Under the pieces are notes generated by a model. It was not told the DNA's origin, ran no database searches, and was given only the letters and a program-made list of their open reading frames with translations. From Sepiola atlantica (taxonomy: Eukaryota > Mollusca > Cephalopoda > Sepiida > Sepiolidae): a stretch of 64,000 nucleotides of DNA. The stretch covers positions 44,228,148 to 44,292,147 of the forward strand of contig OY744525.1 in NCBI GenBank assembly GCA_963556195.1, in the 5' to 3' direction. The position numbers were made by a program, and so were the translations under genes. Shown here in pieces: positions 40,548 to 49,960 of this stretch; position 1 is the stretch's first letter; each line of letters starts with the position of its first letter.

Positions 40548-40990
40548 GTCCCGAGTGACGCCGGGGTACACAATAATAGATTTTTGTCTCCACTTGGCAC
40601 GATCACAGGCTTGGTCCAGGTGAAAGCTGGTTTTATGGAGATTATTGTCAACAATGTCTGCCCATCTCACTATTAGTCTTCCTCTTGGTCGCTTCCTGGC
40701 GACTTCTAACTTAAAAGTTTTGCGACGGTGTCGTCGTCAATCCTCAGCACTTGTCAAAACCATCTGATCCACCATTCCCTCATTTTGCCCTCGATCGGAG
40801 AAATGTCATAGCGTCTTCGGATGTCGTCATTACAGATATGGTTGAGCAGTGTAATTCCTGGGATCCAGCTGAGCATTTTGGTTACCATAATGGTGGATCT
40901 TTGCTCCACTTTCCTTCTTGTTGGCAAGCACCTGGAGCTGTACAAAGCGATAGGCCTCAAAACAGTCCGGTAGGTCTTATTAGGAAAATT
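40548..40990 (-). pseudogene. LINE reverse transcriptase ORF, C-terminal relic
   Basis: Minus strand: ALYSSRCLPTRRKVEQRS, MVTKMLSWIPGITLLNHICN, DDIRRRYDISPIEGKMRE, then in another frame RPRGRLIVRWADIVDNN and DRAKWRQKSI. The order W-x-x-x-[KR]-x-x-E-Q-R, [MT]-K-M-L-x-W-x-x-G-[VI]-T, R-R-R-Y-x-[VI], R-P-R-G-R-x-x-x-R-W is that of the RTE-type non-LTR C-terminus. Stops and at least one frameshift make it inactive. A SINE-like tail abuts it on the right. Confidence 0.8.
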
Positions 40991-41004
40991 AAACTGTGCA
41001 TAAA

Positions 41005-41080
41005 TTAACCCTACACATGAAGAAGACCGAAGAGCAGATAGGCCAAAACATAGTAGAAATAGAAATATCAATTTTAATGT
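41005..41080 (+). mobile_element. SINE-type tail (GAAGA...CCAAAAC)
   Basis: CACATGAAGAAGACCGAAGA, GCAGATAGGCCAAAACATAG. It resembles the 27.6-kb tail (GAAGAAGGCCGAAGGGTCGT) but with GAAA mutated to CAAAA. Confidence 0.4.
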
Positions 41081-41084
41081 GGAC

Positions 41085-41510
41085 AATAGTCCAAAGAAAA
41101 ATAGGCATAGATACTTATAAAAATGACAGGATAAATTACATATTGATCAACACCTCCGGCGAGTCAGAGTATATATGTCCTCGACTCGAATGAAATCGTC
41201 AATACGCTGTCTTTCGCTTAGAACGAAAATGTTTTATTAGCAGAATGTGTAAAAGATGCTGATTTTAAAAAAATATTTTGTGAAACAAGAGGCCATAACT
41301 ACATTTCGCTATTGATGCCGATGTGGTTTCAGTAAAAAAAAATAGCTGTTAACCGTTGTGGTAGTTGCTAGCCAGTCATAAATATCACAATTTGATGAAG
41401 ACAATATTCTATGAAAAACAGTGTAAATAATGATAACTCCTCATTCCCAAGAATATACGTTGTTAGTCTTTCTCTACTCTATCTTTATTTCCATGGAAGG
41501 TGCTCGACTG
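41085..41510. other. No recognised feature
   Basis: AT-rich. Confidence 0.4.
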
Positions 41511-41514
41511 AGCT

Positions 41515-41910
41515 CCAATCTCTGGTTCCTCCTCGTAAGACATTCACAGCAAGAACTCGTCTTACTACCACAACTGAAATGAACTATCTTTTCTTCCTCA
41601 AGTGCTTAGCATCGCACTAAGTTTCCATGGACAGAGTTTCTTTCCAACAGCTTCCTATCCATTGAACACATTACCATGGGACTGCTTCCCTGCAGACTAA
41701 AACATGGCCATCTTTAAATCCAATGTCCACAAGTACTTGTGATAAAATGGTCCCATAAGTAATCAAACTTTGTTCATTACAATAATTATTTTCAATTCTC
41801 ACATACATACATTAAACTGACGACCCAATCCATCTCATTAACCTTTATCCTCGAGTGGCTTTTGGCCTTGATAAGTGGTGACTCATTAGTAAAAACAATA
41901 CAAATGTCAA
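41515..41910 (+). pseudogene. 3' end of a LINE, copy 2 of the 10.6-kb family
   Basis: Aligned throughout with 10,640-10,965: ACATTCACAGCAA(A/G)AACTCG, a frame ending NMAIFKSNVHKYL then stop, and a 3' UTR with TCCTCGAGTGGCTTTTGGCC, then TGATAAGTGGTGAC. Interrupted frames upstream. Confidence 0.75.
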
Positions 41911-43392
41911 GAGCAAAATGAGTTGCATTTCGAAAAAAATGGTCCCTTTTAGTCTCTCATTCTCAACTGGTCGCAGTTTAATTGTCTTGTCCTCCTTTTA
42001 AAATATCCTGTTGTCTTTAAGGTAGAAACAAACACAATACAGCTTTATAAGAAAAAAGTCTTTCTTTAGTAGCTGTTTTTGGCATTATCGCAATGTAAAG
42101 TTCTTTCGTAAATCGTTAACAAATTTCCAAATTGGACGTTTTTAATTTAAGGCCTGATAAAGAGGGCAAAAGGAAAGTTAATGTCAGAGGCTGGATTGTG
42201 GATGACACCGAATCCGTCCTCTCGCTTCTGGCTTTTCACATTTCGACATTCTCTAACTTGCATGCCTTCCTTACTTATCTTTATAATACATCCACACTTA
42301 TTGTGATACGGGATGGCGCCTCCTGATGTGTTATTCATTCTAGAATCAGATGTTTATTCCTGAACTCGGAGTCAAATTTTGACCTTCTCTAAAATATCAG
42401 GTATTCAGATCAGCCTAGTCTGGTAAAAGGCCATTCGATATTTTACACTTTGAATTGTGCAGTTTGAGAGATAACAAAGAGTAGGCTTCTGGTAGGCAAA
42501 AATGTATTTATTAAAACTTAATATGGAATAACAGAAATCAACATTTAGACTTCTGAGACTCTTTCTCCCACCACTGTTCTGCAACTTCTTACTAGACTGT
42601 TCAATACCTTAGGACTCCTTTCTAGCTGATTCTAACTGATTCCATTTTTTTATAACAAATTAGGTGTAATCATTAATATAAAAAAACGAGCTAATAGGTT
42701 ACCCCCCTTGTCTATTGTGTTAATAGATTATTCCCCTTGTTTTCTAAAATAGGTCCAAAAAGGTAAAAAGCCTTTATTCATCCTCTTTTTGAAGTTGTTA
42801 TTGTACGAACTAGAAGCATCTACTGAGCTGTTCTGTTAAGACGCAAAAGAAACCCTCTTTCACAGAATCAGATAAGTTTGTCTTTTAATTAAGCCGCAAA
42901 CACACTTAGTTTTGCAAGACATTTCTTGTGTTATAATTTCAATACATATATCATTTTAATCTGCCTTGTATGCCTTCTTCCATCTGGTTTCTTTTAGCTT
43001 ATTTTTCCAACATTATGCAAATAACAACCAATACACTTCATTTTGCCAACAAATCACTTCATTATGTCATTAATTTATCTCACTTTCCTTGTCTCAATCC
43101 AGAGTTTTTATTTGAAATATCATTTCCTCTTATGGAAAATTCACATAAAAATCAACGATTGCTTTATTTTGCATCGTTAATTAAAATCACACATTGTTAC
43201 ACATTAGGAATAAACTGTCAGATTCTAATAAAACTCTCCTTCCCCCATAAAACTTCTGATTATAGATTAATGACAATTTGCTGCCACGGTTCATGAAAAG
43301 TTTACCCTGGCCAGGGTTAAAATAAAGAATTATTGTTGAGCTGTATTTTACAACAATGCTGGTTTATGTCCACATAGTGACACAATTAAAGA

Positions 43393-43395
<3 letters not shown>
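41911..43395. other. Long stretch without recognised gene or repeat
   Basis: Frames of 63-108 codons exist on both strands (for example 42,970-43,296) but are AT-driven and show no domain. 42,132-42,338 is open on both strands and locally less AT-rich; no homology recognised. Confidence 0.4.

Positions 43396-43397
<2 letters not shown>

Positions 43398-43437
<40 letters not shown>
43398..43437. repeat. (TA)n microsatellite
   Basis: About 19 TA units, left of the foldback. Confidence 0.95.
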
Positions 43438-43438
<1 letters not shown>

Positions 43439-43441
<3 letters not shown>

Positions 43442-43719
43442 GTGTCATTGAAGACCACAGAGTTTTCTTTCTTTGCGATCTTTCTGGTTAATTTCTCGAC
43501 TCGGCGAGCGATTCGTCGTGTTTTCGGTGTCAATTGGTAGATTATGGCGCCTAATGTTGTATCTTTACTAACAATAACGTACAGCCTCCTGAAGACGGTC
43601 ACGAAGACCGAAAGCGCTAGAGAAATGGCCCAAGATACAACATTAGTCGCTCGCCGAGCTGAGAAATTAACCAGAAAGATCGCAAAGAAAGAAAACTCTG
43701 TGGTCTTCAATGACACATG
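43439..43719. repeat. Foldback with 73-bp arms between two (TA)n tracts
   Basis: Arms 43,439-43,511 and 43,647-43,719 are reverse complements with very few mismatches (TGTGTCATTGAAGACCACAG at the left outer end). Inside, 43,551-43,567 and 43,632-43,646 also pair (CTAATGTTGTATCTT), so the left arm carries about 38 extra bases relative to the right. The centre holds a SINE-tail motif at 43,586-43,622. Confidence 0.9.
43586..43622 (+). ncRNA. Hammerhead-like motif (one extra base before stem II)
   Basis: CTC, CTGAAGA at 43,589-43,595, an extra C, stem II GGTC/GACC with loop ACGAA, GAAA, AG/CT stem III with a CG loop, triplet CTA and then GAG, which pairs with CTC. Every part is present, but the additional C between A9 and stem II departs from the consensus. 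Confidence 0.5.
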
Positions 43720-43745
43720 CATAATAAACGACTTGCTGCCGAAAA

Positions 43746-43751
<6 letters not shown>

Positions 43752-43793
<42 letters not shown>
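43752..43793. repeat. (TA)n microsatellite
   Basis: About 20 TA units, right of the foldback. Confidence 0.95.
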
Positions 43794-43796
<3 letters not shown>

Positions 43797-43984
43797 ATAT
43801 TATAATTTTCTTTTTTATATAAACTATTATCTTTAATATTGTAAAATGAATTTGTGTATTTCATTCTTTTAATAAATTGTTAGATAAATTTTATATGAAT
43901 TGTAATTTATTTTTAAATAACTATAACTCTCATAAGTGATCAACTAATGTTAATATCAAGTAAATACGATTTTATGCCCATTTC

Positions 43985-44350
43985 ATATCATCATCATCAT
44001 AGTCGGTTTAACGTCCATTTTGCATGCTGGCATAAGTTAGACGGCTTTACAAAATTGACTTCTAAACTAATCTATCTCTGGCCAGGTCTTTTCCCTCTTT
44101 CTCTCAGGTCCATTTTTATTACTTCCTCCCATGTTTTTCTTAGCCTTCCCCTGTGAACTGAACCTGCTACCTCAACTGTTCTACATCTACTAACTCAAGA
44201 ACTATTATCCTTTCTTTCAACATGACCATACCATCGAAGTCTACACATCTCCCTATACTGTCCAGATTAAATCTTTCTCTGGAACTAAGCCTGTCTTTTA
44301 AACTCACATTACACATCCATTGTATCATTTTCATATAATTTCTCCCCATA
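43985..44350 (-). pseudogene. LINE reverse transcriptase C-terminal relic with 3' UTR
   Basis: The minus-strand frame gives NYMKMIQWMCNVSLKDRLSS then degenerates (RERFNLDSIGRCVDFDGMVM). The 3' end (plus strand 43,987-44,045, CATCATCATCATAGTCGGTT, then TTAACGTCC and GCATGCTGGCATAAGTTAGA) is the 3' UTR also present at 48,080-48,130 (+). Frameshifted and truncated. Confidence 0.75.
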
Positions 44351-44836
44351 CAACGCTCATTGGTCAGAAAATGTCTTCCATTTTAACTGAAAATTGGTTA
44401 CATTTCATGCCCATTTAATTGACGTTAATAGCTTCCTTAACAAAGAGTACATAAGAAATCGGTCTTGTCGGTCATTTATGCCAAATGTTGGTCTGTGTTC
44501 TTTAAAACAAAAATATTTTTCATCGCTTTTATCGATTTTCATATTTAATCTTCATTAATATTATAATTTTTATTGGTCATATTTAGAGGAGGGCGACAGA
44601 ATTTTTACTCTCTCACTCAGATCTACTCCCAATCTTCTCATGATCACCAAAGAGAAATTTTGATAAAACACATTTTTAGAGATTAACCAATATTTCAGGC
44701 GTTTTCATTGGCTATCGATGGAAGAAAACTAATCGCCAATCTTGTAAGTAGAGAAAGAAAGAGAAATAGGGGACAAAGAAAGAAGTAGCCGAATATTATG
44801 ATTTATGTACTTAATAATGTGCCCATTTTTTTAATT
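44351..44836. other. AT-rich DNA, no gene seen
   Basis: Nothing recognised. Confidence 0.45.
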
Positions 44837-44837
44837 G

Positions 44838-44908
44838 CCTCAGTGGTTCAATCGATTAGCACACCATACTTAAAGACAGAGGTCGTGAGTTCTAGCACCA
44901 TCCAGGCA
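44838..44908 (+). mobile_element. tRNA-Ile(UAU)-like pseudogene or SINE head
   Basis: CAGTGGTTCAATCGATTAGC (A-box region) and GTCGTGAGTTCTAGC (B-box region) follow animal tRNA-Ile(UAU) closely, including TACTTA...AGACAG around the anticodon arm, and GCCT/AGGC ends can pair. The anticodon triplet is deleted and the T arm is mutated, so it is not a functional tRNA gene. Confidence 0.55.
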
Positions 44909-44909
44909 T

Positions 44910-45403
44910 AAGTATTTGTATTCTGATTTTGTCCCCAAATGAACTTAAACATTTCAAATTACAATATTAAACAGATTGTTTAGTTTTACTTTCATTATTT
45001 CTGTTATTTACAGAAATTGGGTTCCTGTGCGACATCAGGTAGCCCTGCTAGTACATCCCATTCTTATTTGTTCACAATTAATACATTTTAGTTTTAACCA
45101 TTTTTTATAAAGTTTCATAAATATTCATATATTTATTAAACAAAGAGCATATTGATTTTATTGAATTATTTCTAAAGTTATTTTTCTAGTAGGTAATGTT
45201 GAATATATTGACAATTCATTCTATAATATGCACATATATAATTGTTATGAAATATGATATCGTAACTACAGTCATTAACAGAATATCTTGCAATGTTACC
45301 ATGTTAGAGCTAAAATATTCACTGAAAATAACACTATTAAAGATGAATTCAGTCCAGTTATAAAGTTAGATGGAAAATCTGATTTGAAAATGTATATGGC
45401 GAA
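44910..45403. other. AT-rich DNA, no gene seen
   Basis: Nothing recognised. Confidence 0.45.
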
Positions 45404-45404
45404 A

Positions 45405-45775
45405 ATCTCTCTCTCTATATAAAATTCAATGTCTGTCTGTGATTTTTCTGTGTTCCCTATGGAAAGAAACGTTAGAGAATCTACATAAAATATAAAAGCG
45501 TATACTTATGCAAAATTTACTGGAGAAGGTAATGGAAGTGTTCTCGGATCTTTAAGTTCACCCCTAAAGGAGCTATGAGGGCATAACCTCCTTAAAACTT
45601 TAAATATATCTTATTTTGATTAAATTTATATCATACATATAAAATTCTCTGGGGACGACAATGGAAGTGGTTCAGAATCTCCATGTTACCCTCTATGCGG
45701 CGAATATCTACATGTCCCCATCTCTAAGTGACCCATGGGGACAGAACCCCCGTAAAACTTCAAATACGTATATTT
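45405..45775 (+). repeat. Interspersed repeat family I, copy 2
   Basis: Begins CTCTATATAAAATTCAATGT, followed by GTCTGTCTGTG, and is co-linear with 12,000-12,385. It has the same internal 115-bp periodicity. The start recalls Helitron-type 5' ends. Family D copy 3 follows without a gap. Confidence 0.65.
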
Positions 45776-45777
45776 CG

Positions 45778-45975
45778 GCTAGGAACAAAGTGTAGTATCT
45801 GTTTGATACTACACTTCATCTTTTTTGCCATCGGTCAGTGAAGGAGAAATTCTTCTAGACTATGGAAATTTTTATTTTTGTCCCAATCGAGAGTGCCCTC
45901 TTCTTGAGAAGCTGGATTTCCCCCACATTAAAAAGCGACCTTTTGTCTACCTCTGCCTTCGTAAAAACATGATTT
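45778..45975 (+). repeat. Interspersed repeat family D, copy 3
   Basis: Matches 3,705-3,890 (+) and 4,540-4,745 (-): CAAAGTGTAGTATCTGTTTG, TTTTTGTCCCAATC and CCCACATTAAAAA. Confidence 0.7.
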
Positions 45976-46234
45976 TTTTTTAAACCTCCAATTCAAGATT
46001 AGAAAAATATTTTATTTTACTCCAATAATTTAAAATTTTCTTTATAGCTATAATTTAAAAAAAAAATGAAACGAAAACAAAAACCTCCTTCCAAAAACTA
46101 AAATAAAAAATCCTTTTTCTAAATTCAGTTGTACTCGCTCATAACTAGCAGCAGCAGCAACAGCAGCAGCTTAACCATCAATTTTTATGATCAAGGTTAA
46201 AGTTAGGGGTAAGACTAAGCTGGACCGACCGGAC
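45976..46234. other. AT-rich DNA with (CAG)n-like stretch
   Basis: AGCAGCAGCAACAGCAGCAG at 46,149-46,170. Nothing else recognised. Confidence 0.5.
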
Positions 46235-46510
46235 ACTAAAAAGACCCATTTGGAATAATAGTTAGAGTGTTCGCTAATGAGGTGGAAGACCGGGGTTTAA
46301 TCTTCTGTTGAGTCATACCAAAAACTAAAAAAAAACGGTACTTGATGTCTCCTTGCTAAATACTCAACATAATAAGGTGAGGATCAAGGGTAAGTGGAGC
46401 AATCTAGGAAAAGGAGTGGCAACCTCCTCTGCATCTCCTACACCTCGGTGTAGCAATCAATGAAAAGGGAGCCTTCGGGTCGCCCTCAACTACGGATAGT
46501 CAAAATCTGC
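46235..46510 (+). mobile_element. tRNA-derived SINE, family F, copy 2
   Basis: Co-linear with 8,838-9,100: GACCCATTTGGAATAATAGT, a B-box-like GGGGTTTAATC, AACGGTACTTGATG, AAGGTGAGGATCAAGGGTAA and CACCTCGGTGTAGCAAT. Confidence 0.75.
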
Positions 46511-46514
46511 CTGG

Positions 46515-46750
46515 GGACTATAAACGACATTAGTTATTTGTGTCTGGGATAATCAGTTTATGTACCATTTCATGGTTTTCTTGGAGAAGTACACTCTTCT
46601 ACCAGGTGTTTTTGCTAAGATACCATCTCACGCAGTACAGAAGCCCTGATCAGGATCACTGACTTTCCTCCTGCTACTCTTCCACTACTGTTGATCAGTG
46701 GTTCGGCTCATCTGCCAACTGGAGATAACATTTTTGATGACGTTAGCTTT
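46515..46750. other. No recognised feature
   Basis: Moderate GC, no frame or repeat identified. Confidence 0.4.
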
Positions 46751-46751
46751 T

Positions 46752-46915
46752 GCAGTACTTTGTTACATTAGGACCCGTGCTAACTTTGACCTTAACCCTA
46801 AACCCTAACTCTAACTCTATTGCTAACTCTAATCCTAAATCCCTACTCATACCCTGACCCTAACCCTAACGATGGGGTCAAAGTTAGCACGGGTCCTAAT
46901 GTAACAAAGCACTGC
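46752..46915. repeat. 40-bp inverted repeat enclosing telomere-like repeats
   Basis: Arms 46,752-46,791 and 46,876-46,915 pair with one mismatch in 40. The 84-base interior is degenerate (TAACCC)n on the plus strand (CTTAACCCTAAACCCTAACT and similar), related to the animal telomere repeat TTAGGG. Either a small mobile element with a telomere-like core, or an insertion at an interstitial telomeric tract. Confidence 0.9.
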
Positions 46916-46944
46916 TTTTGCAAATGAGGTGTCATTGTGCTCCC

Positions 46945-47062
46945 ACATACACTTCCTGGTATTCCCAAATGGTCACCCATCTGGTACTAACCACGCACAA
47001 TGTCGCTTAACTTTGGTGATCTAAGTAGAACCGGTGTGTCAATGTGATTATGCCATATGTAT
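46945..47062 (-). mobile_element. 5S rRNA-derived element, nearly full length
   Basis: Minus strand reads ACACACCGGTTCT, TAGATCACCAAAGTTAAGC, then GTTAGTACCAGATGGGTGAC and TTTGGGAATACCAGG, the order of 5S rRNA including the box A (AAGTTAAGC) and box C-like promoter parts. Several bases differ from true 5S. A downstream tail was not aligned. The GGTGACCATTTGG variant is shared with 14,637-14,712. Confidence 0.8.
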
Positions 47063-47465
47063 GCTGACATAAAATATTTAAAATTAATTTATTAATTCAA
47101 TTCCATGACATTAATAGACGGTTGGTTACGTCATATGTTCTCCTAGGATCTTTAAGTATCATATCCTTTTCCATGTGACCACGAGAAAGATCGTCCTATA
47201 TGGACACCTAAAACGCTTGCATTATGGCTCACCAACTGTTTTAACTTCTTAACTTACTATTTAAAAAATATCTTACCTCTGACTATGCCATGTGATCTTG
47301 TTCAACCAATCACGTCTTTGTATTTCTCAGTGATTCCCCTTTTTTTTCCTTTTATTTTCTATACATGTACATTGTGCACTGTAAGCTTATGTTTCTCACA
47401 TTGAGACATTATTATATAGAGGATGACTTCTATTCTGAAAATGCTAGGTTTTGCAGGGAGATCCT
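47063..47465. other. No recognised feature
   Basis: AT-rich sequence between the two 5S-like elements. Confidence 0.4.
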
Positions 47466-47585
47466 CCTACATACAGGAATCAGGTGCATATTCCAAAATG
47501 GTCTCCTTTCTGGTTCTTGACCAGGCTCAACGTCACTTAACTTAGGTGATCTAACGAGAACCGGTATGTCAATATGATTATCCTT
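47466..47585 (-). mobile_element. 5S rRNA-derived element, second copy
   Basis: Minus strand: ACATACCGGTTCTCGTTAGA, TCACCTAAGTTAAGTGACGT, TGAGCCTGGTCAAGAACCAG, GGAGACCATTTTGGAATA. In parts closer to true 5S (GTTCTCGT, TGAGCCTGGTC) than the neighbour at 46.9 kb, so the two are separate insertions or diverged differently. Confidence 0.8.
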
Positions 47586-47689
47586 AAGGAACTTTTGCTA
47601 TTATTAACCATCAGAGCGTTACCACTGTTGACCAAGGGAAGAGTCTATCAGGCATGTGATGTATAAAAGTAAAACCTGACCATTGAGAG

Positions 47690-48130
47690 TTGAGGACATG
47701 CGTTGCATGGAGAGAAATGATATGAGAATAATATGATTGATGTGTATTGTGAGTCTTAAAGGGAGGCTTAGAACTGATGACCCCAGAGGAAAATTAAATC
47801 TGAACAGTATAGGGAGATGTGTGCAGAACAGAAGATTTCATTGGTTCGGTCACATAGAAAGAATAGATAAGAATGCTTGAGTTTGTAGATATAGAACAGT
47901 TGAGGTAACAGAGTCAGTTGGCAGGAGGAGGCCAAGAAAAACATGGGAGGAAGTGATAAGAATGGATTTGAAAGAAAGCAGGATAAATAAAGACCTGGCC
48001 AGAGATAGGTTCGTTTGGATGTGTAATATGAGTCTTAAAGACAAGTATAGATCTGATAACATGAAGTCAATTACTAAAAGCCGTCCAACACATGCCAGCA
48101 TGTAAAACAGCCATTAAATCGAATATGATG
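47690..48130 (+). pseudogene. LINE reverse transcriptase C-terminal relic with 3' UTR
   Basis: Plus-strand fragments: MCIVSLKGRLRTDDPRGKLN, LNSIGRCVQNRRFHWFGHIE, RI, stop, then GRRRPRKTWEEVIRMDLKES, INKDLARDR, followed by a second VWMCNMSLKDKYRSDN block and a 3' UTR at 48,080-48,125 (CATGCCAGCATGTAAAACAG). W-F-G-H-[IV]-E-R and R-R-P-R-K-T-W are the signatures of this LINE family. The repeated CNMSLKD block suggests an internal rearrangement. Related in reverse to 43,985-44,350. Confidence 0.8.
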
Positions 48131-48466
48131 AATGTTTTATGGTTGGAATTTCACATTTTTATTAAATCTCTTAACTGAAAACCTTCTGATTTTTCTTTTA
48201 TGCATTGTAAACTGTTTCCATCCAAAAGCAAAACTTTACTCTAATGTCCACGTTTATCAGATGCTTGGGTTTACTTGGAGCTGTTAACCAAGTTTACATT
48301 ATTTAAGAATCAACTTTAGAGAGTATATATCTTAAGACGATTCTTTGTGCCGTTTTCATGTAGTATCACACATATCTTCTTGCAAGAAGTTGTCATGGAA
48401 CGTAAGATGTAATGTTACTGTTTGCATTATTATGCAACCAAGGCAGAAGCACCTGAACACACTATC
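48131..48466. other. AT-rich DNA, no gene seen
   Basis: Nothing recognised. Confidence 0.45.
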
Positions 48467-48467
48467 T

Positions 48468-48472
48468 TTCTA

Positions 48473-48507
<35 letters not shown>

Positions 48508-48557
48508 GTTTGTCTTTATGCCTCTCTCTCTCTCAATATATATATATATATATATAT
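48468..48557. repeat. (CT)n, (TATC)n and (TA)n tract
   Basis: Pyrimidine dinucleotide and tetranucleotide repeats ending in TA units. Confidence 0.95.
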
Positions 48558-48564
48558 TAATATT

Positions 48565-48665
48565 TTTATTTATACAGACATGTACAAAAGCCGCTACACT
48601 GGCATGTCGATGTTACGATGTTTAGTTATTAGAAACGAAGATCTCCTTAGGCGGAAAAGTCTGTT
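48565..48665 (-). mobile_element. SINE tail family M, copy 2
   Basis: Matches 23,060-23,165, including ACACTGGCATGTCGATGTTA. Both copies follow TATA-rich sequence. Confidence 0.55.
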
Positions 48666-48696
48666 CTTTCACGTAGGTGTTCATATTAAAAGAGAA

Positions 48697-48774
48697 CTAT
48701 ATATATATATATATATATATATCGCTCGAAACGACGTCATATGTAGGTAAAATATAAAAATATACTTCAATATT

Positions 48775-48817
<43 letters not shown>

Positions 48818-48822
48818 AACAA
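48697..48822. repeat. Two (TA)n tracts with unique spacer
   Basis: TA runs at 48,698-48,722 and 48,780-48,812. The spacer has CGCTCGAAACGACGTCATAT, which is possibly a SINE-tail remnant. Confidence 0.9.
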
Positions 48823-49143
48823 AAGGAACACCGAAAATTGTTCATATGTAAAATAGCTAGCTTCCATCTAAATTCAAGTTGTGTTCGGTTAGTATTAATT
48901 TGTGTTGTTTAATTGTGTCAGAGTTTCTAATGAATGGGGATTCAAGAAATCTTCAGCAAGATTTATTTAAAATAGATTTAACGAATCTACTTGATAAAAG
49001 TTAAAAGAACGATCATGTATGTAATGCATGAGAGAATAGTGCATTTAGAGAGTTGTTATTTTTTATATCTCTTTTATGTTCATCAAGATTTTTCTTAAGT
49101 TTGTGTTGAGTTTCAACAACGTATATCTGATTGCAATTATTTA

Positions 49144-49144
<1 letters not shown>
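48823..49144. other. AT-rich DNA, no gene seen
   Basis: Nothing recognised. Confidence 0.45.

Positions 49145-49146
<2 letters not shown>

Positions 49147-49195
<49 letters not shown>
49147..49195. repeat. (CT)n then (TA)n microsatellite
   Basis: Same CT-to-TA order as at 48.5 and 53.4 kb. Confidence 0.95.
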
Positions 49196-49196
<1 letters not shown>

Positions 49197-49344
49197 GTGT
49201 GTATGAACATATACAGGATGCCTTTAAAGCCTGCGCACGTAGGATAATTGGACATTCAATATTTATCATCCAGACCTTGGTGCGCTTTGACATCATTCTG
49301 GCAACCTAGAGACTGGCTTGAACCATTAGACCCTTTTTTATCAG

Positions 49345-49510
49345 AATGAAGTATGGTGCATCCTCTCAGGCATTACTTCCTCCTTCGGGAGTGGGGTTTG
49401 TTTATTTCTGATCGCCTGGGGTAGCCCGACAGGTGAGTTCTCAGCTTTATTTGCACCTGAGTTGAGTTCCCCCCTCGGGGGGGATCTGATTTTCTCCAAC
49501 TTCCTGCCTT
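49345..49510 (+). repeat. Interspersed repeat family E, copy 3
   Basis: CTCTCAGGCATTACTTCCTC and TTTGTTTATTTCTGATCGCC align with 40,290-40,420; the right half is diverged. Confidence 0.5.
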
Positions 49511-49644
49511 GTGCCACACTTTGCAGCAGTGAGACTGAGAAGCAAGTAAATCCTGACTGATTTCTTTTTTACCTATGTACCTAGACTTTACGAACACCCT
49601 ATATATATTCTATTGCCTGTCTTTTTAAAAATAATTTTATGTAC

Positions 49645-49960
49645 TTATGAGTCACTGCTTATCAAGGCCCAAAAGCCATTCGAAGATAAGGGTTAATTAG
49701 TTTTTCAGGTGGAACGTGAGACAACATCTTGAGGATTGGTGACGATTGTTGAAACTGGGCAAAATTATTTAAAAAGAACGGCTCAACAATAATTTGTTAA
49801 GATTGCACTTGAAAACGACAATGTTATAGTCAGCTGGGAAGTAGCCCTGCGGTATTGTGTTCCATAATCTGGCTTCAGCAAAGACTTTAGACCATCATAC
49901 TTGACTGCTTTGTCGTTCAACTTTATTTTTCAGTTTCCTCTTTGAAATCTAACTACTGTT
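49645..49960 (-). pseudogene. 3' end of a LINE, copy 3 of the 10.6-kb family
   Basis: On the minus strand the frame reads ADYNIVVFKCNLNKLL near 49,790-49,835, and the 3' UTR has AACCCTTATCTTCGAATGGC, then TTTTGGGCCTTGATAAGCAG. It aligns with 31,275-31,560 (-) and with the plus-strand copies at 10.6 and 41.5 kb. Confidence 0.75.

Noticed and set aside
44838..44908. Functional tRNA-Ile gene
   Set aside because: Anticodon triplet missing and T arm mutated.
46945..47062. Functional 5S rRNA gene
   Set aside because: Many substitutions including in the promoter boxes, and shared variants with other dispersed copies.
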